From positions 11,319,896 through 11,383,895 of the forward strand of contig OY992837.1 of assembly GCA_963921425.1 (NCBI GenBank): a stretch of DNA of 64,000 nucleotides, written 5' to 3'. Positions 12,521-23,891 of this stretch are shown here, in pieces. Made by a program: the position numbers and the translations under genes. Source of the stretch: Dryas octopetala (lineage: Eukaryota; Streptophyta; Magnoliopsida; Rosales; Rosaceae). Each line of letters opens with the position of its first letter. The first letter of the stretch is position 1. A model generated the notes under the pieces. That model ran no database searches and was not told the DNA's origin. It was given only the letters and a program-made list of their open reading frames with translations.

Positions 12521-12720
12521 NNNNNNNNNNNNNNNNNNNNNNNNNNNNNNNNNNNNNNNNNNNNNNNNNNNNNNNNNNNNNNNNNNNNNNNNNNNNNNNN
12601 NNNNNNNNNNNNNNNNNNNNNNNNNNNNNNNNNNNNNNNNNNNNNNNNNNNNNNNNNNNNNNNNNNNNNNNNNNNNNNNNNNNNNNNNNNNNNNNNNNNN
12701 NNNNNNNNNNNNNNNNNNNN
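12521..12720. other. Assembly gap, 200 N
   Basis: Exactly 200 undetermined bases, a conventional filler length, so the true gap size is unknown. It cuts through a hAT-like element whose right end lies just after it. Confidence 0.99.
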
Positions 12721-12834
12721 GAAAACTTTGGCGAAATTTCGAAAATTTAACAAAACTAGGTTTCGATTTCGCCCCCTCCTCAAATCGAAAATTTCGCCAA
12801 AATTTCGCCGAAATTTTCGAAATTTAAACCCTTG
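12721..12834 (-). mobile_element. Partial hAT-like element cut by the gap
   Basis: The reverse complement matches the first about 140 bp of the element at 12947, including the start CAAGG, the phrase CGAAATCGAAACC, and arrays of AAATTTCGCC. The end (CCTTG) falls at 12830-12834. The left part lies inside the N gap, so its second terminus and target duplication cannot be seen. Together with the next element it forms a head-to-head inverted repeat about 110 bp apart. Confidence 0.65.
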
Positions 12835-13089
12835 GTTAAGACTCAGCAGGAAAGTTGATACACACCCCCAAAAAACAAAATAAATGAAATTCAAATGAAG
12901 GTATATATATCTAAGCTTCAATCCCAAATTTGGGTTCACTGTAAACCAAGGTCTTAAATTTCAAAATTTTCGGCAAAATTTCGCCGAAAATTTTGATTTT
13001 TTGAGGTGTCGAAATCGAAACCTTTATTTGTTAAATTTTTGGGATAATTTCGGTGAAATTTTTGAAATTTCGCCGAAAGTTTCGCCAGG

Positions 13090-13240
13090 GGTGCTCGATC
13101 TGGTTTTGGGTTTTGGGAGAAAAATGGGGGGTGCGGCAGGGGGGGATCGAGGAGGCGGCGGCGGCAGGGGGAGATGAGGGAGAAAGAGGGGGCAGCAGGG
13201 GGCGATGGCAGGGGGCGACGGCAGGGGGCGACGGCAAGGA

Positions 13241-13273
<33 letters not shown>

Positions 13274-13440
13274 GTTGGAGTCTTGGAGAGTACAGCGAGT
13301 ACTCGGGGGGAAAACTGGAAAAGAAAGGAAAGAGAAGGAAGGAAATGAAAGGGAAGGAAAAAAAAAAAAAAGAAGGAAAGAAAAAAAAGAAAAGAAACAA
13401 AGAAAAAGAAGAAAAAAAGAAAAAATAAATAAAAAAGAGA
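13090..13440. repeat. Long purine-rich tract inside the hAT-like element
   Basis: About 350 bp with almost only purines on the plus strand: G-rich with GGCGGCGG and CAGGGGGCGAC repeats first, then (GA)n at about 13237-13273, then A/G runs. Open frames on both strands here are artefacts of composition. Confidence 0.8.
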
Positions 13441-13470
13441 AAAAATTTAAAAGGTTTAGGGTTGATTGGG

Positions 13471-13825
13471 GTTTGGAGACTTTGGGCAATTGTAAAGAAA
13501 AAAAAATGATTTGGCCTTTCGTTTGGCCGTTTTAGAATTTCGTTTAATTGTTTTTAAACCCTAAATTAGTAAACTCTAATATATTTTTATATAAAAAATA
13601 ATTTAAAATACTCCCTAAACCCTAATATCATATACCATATCCTAGTTTGAGGTTTTTGGGCAATTGAAAAAAAAATGATTTGGGATTTCGTTTGGCCGTT
13701 TTGGGGTTTCGTTTAATTGTTTTTAAATCATAAACCAATAAACTCTAATACATTTTTATATAAAAAATAATTAAAAATATCTTAAAGGGCCTAAACCCTA
13801 ATATCTTATACGATATTTTAAACAA
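13471..13825. repeat. Two tandem copies of a ~174-bp unit
   Basis: The unit begins GTTTGGAGACTTTGGGC in copy 1 (about 13471) and GTTTGAGGTTTTTGGGC in copy 2 (about 13645). Both contain TTTCGTTTGGCCGTTTT, TTTCGTTTAATTG and CCTAAACCCTAATATC. Divergence is roughly 15 percent by eye. It lies within the hAT-like element. Confidence 0.75.
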
Positions 13826-14194
13826 TATAGAGTATAGATTAGAAAGTATATAGGGTTTAGTGTATATATTATAGAGTATAAAGAATATATTAATTTTATT
13901 TCACAGTATTTACCTTCAGCGCGCATTATATTCATCTTATATCACATGAAACTTACTATATAATTTGGTTTTTTCAATGTTTTTTATCAATGTAGTAGAT
14001 AATATGTTAAATAAACATATAGTAAAGTTTCATTCAAAATTTTCGTATTTTGATAATAATTTCCATCGTTTTTGTCTAATTTCTGTCGAAATTTAAAAAT
14101 TTTCGAAATTTCCGTCGAAATTTTAATCGAAATTTCCGTCAAAATTTTTATCGAAATTTTCTCGAAATCCGAAATTTTATTCCTTGCTGTAAAC

Positions 14195-16357
14195 TATATT
14201 TAAAAAAAAAACAAAAAAAAAAGACATATAAACTAACATTATTGATTATTATTGTGTTTTGTATTAACATTGATTGAAAGAATCCAAAGAGGACACGATT
14301 TGACCTTCCACCAACCACACAGAAGACCTTGTTTAGAAGCAAAATCTACATTCAATGTCACACTCGCACACAATGAGCTATTTTCTCTCCCCTGTAAAAG
14401 AGAAGAGGGTAGAAAGGTGAAAACTGAGACAGTGAAAGCCAATAAAATAGAAAGTGGAGACTGGAGAGTGGAGAGGGTGCTCAAAAAAACAAGAAGAGTG
14501 GTCAGCAGACAATTTAGTCCTGCTCGTGAAGAGATGGCACTTGGAATCTGAAAAGAGTGACGACAAGAGGGACTGAGAACTGAAAAGATGGGACAGAACG
14601 CAACTTCACATTCCCATGTGACAACTGCGAATTGGATGCCGCACGCCGCACGACACACTATATAACCCTCAAATATACTTTTAACCTCAGCAAGATAAAA
14701 TAGTAAATTACAAAAATCTCCTTTAAATTCATGTTTTCTACACTTTTTTTTTTTTTTTGATAATCCTTTTCACCACTTGGCAACTCATCATTATTTCTAT
14801 TTAAGATTTTTTAATAAATATTTCTTAAATTTTGTAAATTCCTTATATGCACTCAATTTTATTTAAGATGTTTTTTTCTTAATTAATTTTTTTATTTTCA
14901 TAACATTTGTATTTACTTTTTATAATTTTTTGTGCTTTAAATGCTAATGATTCACTGTTAGATATTTTTTTCGAAAATCGAATACCCATATATGATTTTT
15001 TTGAATCGGGAAAAAATAGAATTGATTTATAATGAAATTCTAGTAAAGCCAATTACATAGGGGACCCGATATAATAACCAAAGTCATTCTTAGGCACCAC
15101 AGCAAAAAGGGTGGTGCTAATTTCAAAGAACTTAGATGAAGAGGCAAGGGTTTAGGTAAAAGTGCTAATTTCAATTGGCTGCCATGCAAAAAGGTGTGGT
15201 TGGGTGAAAATGTCGATGTACCGTCTACGTGAGGCTCTTTTTCTTTGGAAGTTGACAATTTTTTGAAAGGTTTTGACTTTTCAGAATGAAAGTGAAACAG
15301 TACAGTACTGAAAGTGAAAGGTTCAATTCAAGCCTTGACAAGAGCATGCATGCTATAATTGCAGCCAGCGCTCTGCCAAAAATCTAGAGAAAATTACATT
15401 GTCATGGGATTCCTGGTGTCAGCTTCAACATAATATACTTCTCTCTTCTAGTCGTCTACTACTAGCAAAGGAGAGCGTAAAATGCCACAGGCTTGCAGGT
15501 GGTTTTTCAATCTCACTTTTAGGTAATTAGGTGTAACTACCAATTTAAATCCATAACTTTTTTTCTTTTTCCTATCTTTCTTTTGATGGATAGCTCAATT
15601 ATAAACTTCCTAAAGCTACTTCACCCATTTGGTTAGAAATTTTACTTGAGTCTCATTTTTTACTTGGTTATAATTTGTATTGAACCATATAACTTCAGCA
15701 AAATGTGTGACTGACTAGTAAGATAATGTAATCATTTGACTAAGGGGACAAGCATATGTTCATATACCCTTTCGGCCTAAATTTGTTTCCCTTTTGTGGT
15801 GCTCTTCCTATTGGTATTGCCTTATAGGCTTCCATAATCAAACAAAATTGAAAGCGATATCTCGAGTTTTGATTACATCTATCAATCAGGTAACAATGTC
15901 CAATCAACTATATTGAATAATAGTAAAGAGCAAAATTATAGTAAAGCAATGACACATTGCTCGATCATTATTGCGTTGCAATAGCCTGCAGCTTGCAAGA
16001 TAAGTTTCAAGGAATAAAGACTTACTATTAATGTATCATCATAAGATGCCTCCCAATGTGCATTAAAATCCCCAATTTCATTATATTACTTTGACACTGA
16101 CCACGAAAAGAAAAAGACCCATGATTCATACTTGTGCATCGTATTCATGATTTCACTATGCTTGTCCCTCATACTTGTTGATTGATGAAGTCATTAAGAT
16201 TCAGTTTTTCTCTTATTTCCCAAAAGTAGGTGTTGGGCCTTTTAATTTGATTTTATCTTCTTAAACCCTTCGGTTGTTTATGCATCACTGTTACAAAGCA
16301 AAAAAATTGTAGCAATATGGCAAACTAACCTAGCTTCTCCCATTAAGACCAAAAATG
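14195..16357. other. Intergenic, no gene seen
   Basis: A minus-strand open frame at 14239-14658 has no recognisable domain. A TATA-like CTATATAAC is at 14659-14667, but only AT-rich sequence follows. The remainder shows no coding signal on either strand. Confidence 0.45.

Positions 16358-16404
<47 letters not shown>
16358..16404. repeat. Poly(A) tract, 47 bp
   Basis: An uninterrupted run of A. Its length is likely unreliable in assembly. No clear retroposon body ends at it. Confidence 0.95.
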
Positions 16405-16406
<2 letters not shown>

Positions 16407-16549
16407 AAGCTTGTAGCCATTTTGCTTAATCACGGTTTTATTAGTAGCAATTTTACTAAAAACACATAAGAAATTTCATTTTAAACCCAACCTCAAAGTG
16501 TTTCTTAGAAAAAGAGAAATATTATGAAGTGCTTCTCCAAGAAACACCA

Positions 16550-16940
16550 AAGAGAAATGATATCCACATTCTCTAATCTACCTTTTTTATTGACATTTTT
16601 ATTTATTATTTTCATCATATAATGTAAATTCATAATCGGAACCGTTCATTTTTTATATCTAATTATAAAAATTATCTTTACAAAAAAATTAACTAAATCG
16701 GAAATCGTTTGATTATGTAATTGTGATAAAACAAACATACGGTTTTATAATAATTTGATTCATCATTTGTTTATTTGATAATAATTATATGACTAAATAA
16801 TTTTTGATTTAGATAATTTTTTACAAATATAATATACAAATATTTATCTAAAAAATATACGATTCTAATTATAAAAATACAATATAAAATAAGAATAATA
16901 AAGGAGAATATAAAAAAGTAATAACATTCCTTAGAGGCTA
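16550..16940. mobile_element. Fold-back element, Mutator-MITE type
   Basis: The two halves are imperfect inverted copies around about 16745. The left reads AATTAACTAAATCGGAAATC, and the mirrored right arm has ATTATCTAAATCAAAAATTA. The interior phrase AATCGGAACCGTTCATTTTTT recurs in variant form in the elements at 44.7 and 47.8 kb, so these belong to one superfamily. The ends and target duplication could not be fixed. Confidence 0.45.
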
Positions 16941-17393
16941 ACACCAAAAGGTCTCTACACCAAAAACCACATTTTTCTATGTCTGACAAACAGTCTAAAA
17001 TAAAACGTTTTTGAAAGCCCATTTAACACTCTCAGAAGTGCATCCTTAACATTTAACAACTTCAAAAATAAGGGCATTTAAGTAAGCTGCTCCTCTGTGC
17101 TTGATGGCTCACCAAACAGGTAAAAGATAATCAGAATGTTAATAAAAAATAAAAAAGATAATCAAAAGAAGGGTATGGGGAAAACTACAATGGTCAATGG
17201 CCAGCAACCAACCTTATTCCAAACAGTAGGAGCAGGTGCATACATGTTATACAATAATTCTTCATTAAAATGGTCAATGTGCTATGATACAAGCCACGAG
17301 TAGATCCAACAAAAGTGGTGGCATTGGCGTAGTTATCAGTTTCTAATGATCCAATCCCAGCTATTTTTATCCATAATAATACCTAGAAATGAA

Positions 17394-17605
17394 AGAAGTC
17401 CATTTTTGCTCACCATCCTTAAATGTGTTGAAACATTATCTTCCAATAAAAATTTGACAAGTGGTTTTTGTAAAAGTAAAAGTAAAAGTTAATGACAAAG
17501 TTATTTTTTCTTTCTTTATTAAATTTTCAGAAAATACTATTTGTCAAATTTTTATTAGAAAGTAATGTTTCACCACCTTTAAGGGTGGTGAGCAAAAATG
17601 AACTC
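17394..17605. mobile_element. Mutator-like MITE with ~65-bp inverted repeats
   Basis: The arms begin GTCCATTTTTGCTCACCA (left) and GTTCATTTTTGCTCACCA (right, reverse complement) and run through AATAAAAATTTGACAA. Flanks show an 8-of-9 match, AGAAATGAA (17385-17393) against ATAAATGAA (17606-17614), consistent with a 9-bp target duplication. A short relative lies at 45261. Confidence 0.6.
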
Positions 17606-17614
17606 ATAAATGAA

Positions 17615-18677
17615 GTCTACAACATGTATGACATGTTTACTAATCTGTAATCGAAATCAAAATAAGGAATTGGATTCCGATTAAGGATTACGAATTACAG
17701 ATTACTCCTTTGTTTATTAATAATGGAAATAAAAACATAAGTGGGGCCTACATGAAATTAGAAATTCAACTCTTTATTTTGAAGGAATTGAATTCTTGGG
17801 TGGAAGGTGGTAATCCAATTTCTTATTTTGGAAGAATTCAATTCCTTATTTTTTTTCATTATACTCTCACAATATTAACTAGCATATAAAATAATTTATT
17901 GAAAATAAGGGTATTTTAGTAATCAAATGCCCACATAATATCATTCATACTTTATTTTATATAGTTTAATAAACAGCTTCAATAAAAAATTGAGAATCCA
18001 ATTCCTCTTCAATTAAATTCATCCTCAATTTAATTTCTTCTTAATCTAATTACTTATCAATTCAATTCGTTCGGACCAGTAAACATGTTAGTAGTTCAAA
18101 GCAAACAACAACTGTAAATTCTATTGTTTGATTTATTACCATTTTGTTTATTCTCTCTTTCTTGTCTTTTGCCCCCCAAAACCATGAGTACCGGTCAACC
18201 ATGCATTTTTGCTCTTCTATGCATCGATCATGGTGTTCAAACTCATCGAGCTATGAATATGTGCCTAGAAATTGTGGTCTAGGTGGTATCACAATTCGCA
18301 AATTATCTCATTTTATAACATATTTTGGTCACAAAATTGTTCCATTTTTATATCGTCTTGTAACTCAGAGCCTATATATTTTATGTATATCAGTATATAT
18401 AAGAATGTCAAACCAATAAAAAGATGTCTGTCTTCAAACCCAAAATAATATACAAGAGTCTAATCTTACAGGATAATAGAATTGACTACTTTTTTTTTTT
18501 TTGGGCCAGGGTAATCGAATTGACTCTTTAGCTAAGCATGTCTAATTAGTAACGGGAATTAACTAATAGTGCATATTATCCTACTCAAAAGAGTCTTAGC
18601 TTTTAGAGCATCCAAGGACCAAGGACATATAGATTAATAATACTCTTGATATGTAATTTTCACTTCTTTAATCATAT

Positions 18678-18678
<1 letters not shown>
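17615..18678. other. Intergenic, no gene seen
   Basis: AT-rich with several AATTCCTTATTTTGG-like phrases at 17640-17870. The 91-residue open frame at 18144 has no recognisable features. Confidence 0.45.

Positions 18679-18749
<71 letters not shown>
18679..18749. repeat. (GA)n microsatellite, ~71 bp
   Basis: A pure AG dinucleotide run of about 35 units. It is probably polymorphic. Confidence 0.97.
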
Positions 18750-18753
<4 letters not shown>

Positions 18754-19238
18754 CATATTTGCATGTAATGTTCCCTAGAAAACTTGTCCCCAAGTCCCAA
18801 AAAAGGATTTGAAGGGTGCCCCTTTTTGTCTTTGATGAAGAAAACAAGCATGAGGTGGTGGTGGGGGAGTGTGAAAGTAGGTGTTCTCAAATTCCCACTT
18901 ATTGCAATAAAGAAAGCTATATATGCTGCTTATGCAGGAATGCTGCCATGAGCAAGCAGTAAACAATAATGCACACTCCATAGCCTATACCAACATTGCT
19001 TTCAGAGGACGGTGGGGACACTTTTTTGTTCATATTGCTTGCCATGTTGATGGTGATCCTTTTTATGGCTTTCACCAGGGATTTTTTTGGTTATGGAAGC
19101 AAATCTTCCTAATCCCCTATAGAATATATTCTGTACATACGAAAAGGGTATTGGTATGGTGCCTACTGCCTAATGCAACTAGTGAACAAGAATCTAAGGT
19201 GATTTTTATGAAGATGTCAAAATGCTGCCTAAAGGAAT
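18750..19238. other. Intergenic, no gene seen
   Basis: The open frames here (for example 18923-19264 plus) lack domain signals. The sequence ends at the left boundary of the Harbinger-like element. Confidence 0.4.
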
Positions 19239-19241
19239 TTA

Positions 19242-20436
19242 GGCCTGTTTGTTCTGCGGGCTAAGGGATGAGATTGACAATTTTAGTCCAATCACCCAAT
19301 CAAAATGAGGGTTGGGACTAATCGTATGTGGGATAAGTTATCTCAACTATAAAGTTGAGTTAATTTATTCCAAGTCAATTCGAACCATGTAAGGGTGCAT
19401 GTCCTAGGTTTTAAGGCCTAGATCAAATTTAGGATTCGACGTTTGGGTCAAATCTAGGATCCAAGGTTCGACAAGATTGGCATTCGACTCCGGTTTGAAT
19501 TTGAGCTTAGTGCATTTGGATCTTGAGTCTAGGATTTGAGATCCATGCTCAAGTCTAATATCAAGGTTCATGGTTTGAATTTGGTGTCTAGGACTCTAGA
19601 GTTTGGGGTATGAGATCTAGCGTTCGAGGTGCAGGGTCAGACATGCAAGATTTGGCATTCGACTCTAGGTCTAAGTTTGAGCTTGGTGCTTTTGAATCTA
19701 GAGGCTAAAGTTCAAAGTTTGTGGTCCGAATTGGGTTTATGAAGTTTGACGTCCAAGGTTTAGGGTTTGTGGTTTAAGGTTCGGAGTCCAAACTTGAGAT
19801 CAGAGGTCAGGAGTTTGAGGTTTAAGTACAGTGAGCTTCGTCGTCCAAGTTCTTAGGTTTGGATTTCAATGCTCATCTAGGATCTAGAATACGTGGTACG
19901 AGTCTAAAGTCCAAACCAGAGGATTAGAGCATGTTCAGGGTTCGGGTTAAGGGGCTTGGAGCTTAAGTTCGAAGCTTGAGTTTGGGGTAGTACAAAGGTC
20001 CCATTTAATGCATAGGATTTTATTTGAAATGTCAAATGACTAAATTCATGTGTACTGAAGAAAAAAGCTTCTAACTTGAAAAATTATGATGGGATGGATA
20101 AACCATTAGGGAAAATTTATCCCCACCAATCTCACCATTTTGGGGCGATTAAAAGGGATGATTTTTTTCTTATAACTAATTCATCTTCTTCTCATCTTCT
20201 TCCTTCAAGTTGGAAAACAATCTTCATTTTCTTTTTTGAATACACATGAATATGACCATTTAACCTATCCAATCTCAAACATGGTCAAGACAACAGTATC
20301 TAACACATCCAATCTCTTAGTCTCATGTTACATCCAATAATGTATAGTATTAAATTTATCTTATCTAGTCTTGTCTAACCAATCTAGTCTAATCTGGAGT
20401 AATAATTCAATACAATTATGTACACCAAACAAGGCA
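19242..20436. mobile_element. Harbinger/Tourist-like element with degenerate internal repeats
   Basis: 1195 bp flanked by TTA (19239-19241 and 20437-20439), the PIF/Harbinger target. Termini are similar inverted ends: GGCCTGTTTGTT on the left, TGCCTTGTTTGG on the right in reverse complement. About 19390-20000 is filled with degenerate GGTTTGAGGTTTAGGATT-like phrases. One larger unit of about 175 bp recurs, with TTGGCATTCGACTC at 19477 and again at 19652. No transposase is visible. Confidence 0.55.
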
Positions 20437-20439
20437 TTA

Positions 20440-21682
20440 GGATAATGCTGAAGACTACCTGACCAATCTAATAAAGTCAAGCTAAATATTGATCAAGATC
20501 TTATACCATATTGCCACACCAAAATATAGCACTGAGCACCTTAGGTCCTATAACAGTTGGTTACTTCCTAAACGTTTGACATTGAGCATATCAAATGAAA
20601 AGCCGATCATAGACATTCACTTTCTTGGATACTCCATGGCAAAATAGTCTAAGCAATTCTCATTTCAAACATGTGATTGCCACTTTCCATAACCAAATAT
20701 GCCAACTTGATGATAGGTTAATGATTTCAGAGTAAAAAGTTCAACTCATGCGACCCTTGCTCCTTTTGGAATTATATCCATTCTTCACATCTAACATTCA
20801 CAGGACTAGTAAAAAGGACACCTACCACATTTTCATGTAATACCATCCACACCAATAATTTCATGTCTACAAGTGGGTATATGATGATCAATATCGGTAT
20901 CTTAAATTGATTTATCCACAGAAATGTCATACTCACTCACTTCTGAAAAGGTTCAAGGCAGTGTTTGAAGCATATCATGATCAGATCTTGACAACATTCG
21001 ACACTTCAAACAGGTTACTTCAAGACACATGAGCCACAGAGTAAGACCTCCACCCGTTAAAGTACAATAGCTAAAGTAAAACAAAGTCCCTCGACCTTAC
21101 ATCAACAAATACATAGATTTCCTCTGGTTCCATGGCAGCTTCTTGTAAATTTTTATGTAATTTAATTTAGTTATTGTTTCTGTTTTCCCCCTATTAAACA
21201 GCTACTAATAGCAGTTTTCAGGTGCAATCCCAAAGGTGCACAACACTTCCCACCAAGCTTAAAACCCTGAAGAGTCCCACACTGCTCAACCCAGTAGCAG
21301 TGTTTCTAAATTAAGACTTACAACACCCGCAGTTCTATTGAATATACATTACATATGTATATGAATATACGTTTACATATGTACCATCTTCTACACAATA
21401 CGAAACACCCAATATTATTTGCTCAGCATGGTAGTAATGTATTCCACCATCAGAGAGCAAAATAGCACCCAACACAGAGTAAGGATGCCATCACAGAAAC
21501 ACTTCGGTTGTGTGGCATTCCGTTTCCCCTTTATCTACATGAAAAACTGGGAACCTTATTCCATCATTAGAAAGCTAAGACTTGCAAATTAAATTCAGTA
21601 CCTACAAGTATACGCACACCCCCTCGGTTTTGTAAATCTATACTAATATAAAGAAAGGCCTGTATTTCTGTCTCATGCTTCT
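20440..21682. other. Intergenic, no gene seen
   Basis: Moderate AT content with no coding frame. It might hold untranslated sequence of an unseen transcript, but nothing supports a specific call. Confidence 0.4.
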
Positions 21683-22052
21683 GTCATTCATTCACTTCCA
21701 AGCTCCAATCTCAGAAGTTCGAAATCTTGAAAGCATAACCTTCTTATGTGAGGGAAACTCGCACAATAACAGAATGAAAATAACTTCAAATCAGCACTTT
21801 ATATGGGACTAACAAATAACAACAAGAAGATCACATCAATCCAAAATTTATTACTGTTGTATGGCTAGTCATTCATTCACTTCCAAGCTCCAATCTCAGA
21901 AGTTCGAAATCTTGAAAGCATAACCTTCTTATGTGAGGGAAACTCGCATAATAACAGAATGAAAATAACTTCAAATCAGCACTTTATATGGGACTAACAA
22001 ATAACAACAACAAGATCACATCAATCCAAAATTTATTACTGTTGTATGGCTA
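21683..22052. repeat. Near-identical tandem duplication, 2 x 185 bp
   Basis: Copy 1 is 21683-21867 and copy 2 is 21868-22052, both starting GTCATTCATTCACTTCC and ending TTGTATGGCTA. Only two or three substitutions separate them (for example CTCGCACAA against CTCGCATAA). The duplication is recent or an assembly artefact. Confidence 0.9.
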
Positions 22053-22134
22053 GTCTCTGATGATATGGTACAAGAATAACCGGACCTGGATCCTGCATCA
22101 CATAAAAGATAAACCTTGGAGGCACCAACAGACA

Positions 22135-22154
22135 CCCCCCCCCCCCCCCCCCCC
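22135..22154. repeat. Poly(C) run, 20 bp
   Basis: Twenty consecutive C followed by T4C6A9. Such runs are error-prone in sequencing. Confidence 0.95.
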
Positions 22155-22693
22155 TTTTCCCCCCAAAAAAAAACACCAGGGACATACAGTCATGCACTAA
22201 TGATATGAAAAATATCAAGTAAACTCTGGAAACAAATTTGATAATCTTCAAATATCAAAAAGTTATAAAAGATCTACCATTTGATCATATATCAACAAGA
22301 TTCCAAAAAATTATCCACGACAAAAGATAATCCATTAATCAATTACTACAGACTCATTTCTCCTCCAAGCTGTTCAATGAATACCAAAAGAAAAAGAAAA
22401 AGAAAAAATAATCATCCAAACAGATATGAAAAAAACCAAGAGAAAACAAAGTTTTTTTTTTCCCAGCATTCAGAAAACAAAAGAAAAGGACTGCTGAGCA
22501 TACATTTCTGTGAAACCATGATTAACTAGGCAGTGAATATACAGAATAGTTTAACTACAGATTCAAGTGCCAAAACATGATTAAGTCGTACACAAAATGA
22601 GTTGGTTGACCAACAACTCATCTATGCAAGACTTTCAACTCAACGTGTACGAAACACTACCATAAACAAAATTGAGAAGATAAGAGCAACCAA

Positions 22694-23025
22694 ACAAGCC
22701 CTACCCACTCAATAAGTCCCTAACGGACTCACGAGGAAGTATCCACATAAATTGCTTACCAACAGATACACATATAAGCATAACAAAAATGTATTTGACA
22801 ACATGAATTCAAATTTCAAATATAAGCTGAGCAAACATGTAAATAAGTGCAACCGAACATGCCCCAAGTGGGAATTCTTTACCCACTCGATAAGCCCCCA
22901 ATGAAATCATGAGGAAATATCCACATACAATTGATTGCCAACAAATATGCATAAAAGCATTAAAAAACTATTTAACAACATGATTTCTAATTTCAAAGCT
23001 AAGCTGAACACACATGTAGAGACTG
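22694..23025. repeat. Diverged tandem duplication, ~160-bp unit
   Basis: The unit runs from CTACCCACTCAATAAG (about 22702) through GAGGAAGTATCCACATA to CAACATGAATTC. It recurs from TTACCCACTCGATAAG (about 22880) with GAGGAAATATCCACATA and CAACATGATTTC. Roughly 20 percent divergence marks it as older than the 185-bp pair upstream. Confidence 0.65.
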
Positions 23026-23372
23026 AAAATGCTGAACAAGTTATTTGAGGAAATTTTAATTGCATAGCATAATTGTACTAAAAGCTGCAAATTTAATATT
23101 TCCATGTACTTCCATAAAGAAATGCATACCAAGTAGAGGATCACACTACAAAATAACTCCAAAGATGTCCATCAAACCAGCAAAAATAAAGACTTACACA
23201 CTGGAGCCAGCAACAAAATATTTCACCAACAAGGAATATAGAGTTTCCCTAAATGATGTCCTCATTATCATGACTTGAGCATTTCTACCAATAGGAGACC
23301 TAATAAGACAAGAAGCCAAGAAAGAGAACCATCATCCTTCAGTACATAAATCCTCACTTCAGCACATGACTC

Positions 23373-23891
23373 CTAGATTTTATCAAGTTTCTCAGCCTTG
23401 ATGACAGGATTGGCTTTAGCAATAGCATCGCGACCAGAAGTCCTATAATCAAAAGGACAGTCATGTTTGTCAGAATAACGATGAGTAGCACAGAAGGTGT
23501 TTCCACATTTGCAATTGAACCCAGTTAAACCAACACGCTTCTGGCAAGTGGTGCATCTGCTTGGCCCCTCTTTTTCTTTCACCTCAAACATCTTGCTTGA
23601 GGATGAGTTACCGGATGGTTCTGTTGAAACAACTATTGTCTCCACTTGTCCATCTTGCACATCAACGGCACCTGTAACAACTGAGTCAACGCCAATGCTG
23701 CTACTGCTGCCATTCACAATGCTGTCAATGGATGATGCTGCCAATTTGGCCTGCTCCTGCTTTAGGAGCGTGTCCTTGTAGCATTTTGAACACATATTCA
23801 TTGTAGCGGTCCTTCCGAAGAAACCACAGTTATTGATGCAAAGGATGGGGCGATCTGGAGCTTGGCATCCGGTTCCATCATGAGATTCCAT
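23373..23891 (-). CDS. A20/AN1 zinc-finger stress-associated protein
   Basis: A complete intronless coding region of 172 residues. The A20 finger at the N terminus has C18, C22, C34 and C37 (CX3CX11CX2C). The AN1 finger lies at about 112-148, with the pattern CTTC, CKC, CATH, HDC. A low-complexity serine and valine linker separates them. Plant proteins with this pair (SAP family) act in abiotic-stress responses; A20 fingers can bind ubiquitin, and several members work as E3 ligases. The specific role of this one is inferred only from the family. The start is the first ATG after a splice acceptor at 23905, giving a leader intron of about 926 bp. The length is typical of the two-finger subgroup. 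Confidence 0.93.
   Translation of the reverse strand: MESHDGTGCQAPDRPILCINNCGFFGRTATMNMCSKCYKDTLLKQEQAKLAASSIDSIVNGSSSSIGVDSVVTGAVDVQDGQVETIVVSTEPSGNSSSSKMFEVKEKEGPSRCTTCQKRVGLTGFNCKCGNTFCATHRYSDKHDCPFDYRTSGRDAIAKANPVIKAEKLDKI

Larger units (their letters stand above)
12947..14186 (+). mobile_element. Non-autonomous hAT-like element with motif arrays
   Basis: 1240 bp flanked by a perfect 8-bp direct repeat CTGTAAAC (12939-12946 and 14187-14194), the target-duplication size of the hAT superfamily. Termini are inverted: CAAGGTCTTAAATTTC at the left, and CAAGGAATAAAATTTC at the right in reverse complement. Both ends carry arrays of short AT-rich near-palindromes (GAAATTTCGGCGAAATT at the left; GTCGAAATTT units at the right, 14085-14170). 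Such arrays resemble subterminal transposase-binding repeats. There is no transposase inside; the open frames here are low-complexity. Confidence 0.75.

Noticed and set aside
12954-13535. Long open frames on both strands (up to about 160 codons) around 13.0-13.5 kb
   Set aside because: They lie in a purine-rich, low-complexity part of a hAT-like element; the products are runs of Lys/Arg/Glu or Ser/Pro/Leu without domains.
14239-14658. 139-codon minus-strand frame
   Set aside because: No domain, no homologue that I recognise, no convincing splice or promoter context.
18144-18419. 91-codon plus-strand frame
   Set aside because: No recognisable domain or signal; AT-rich intergenic background.
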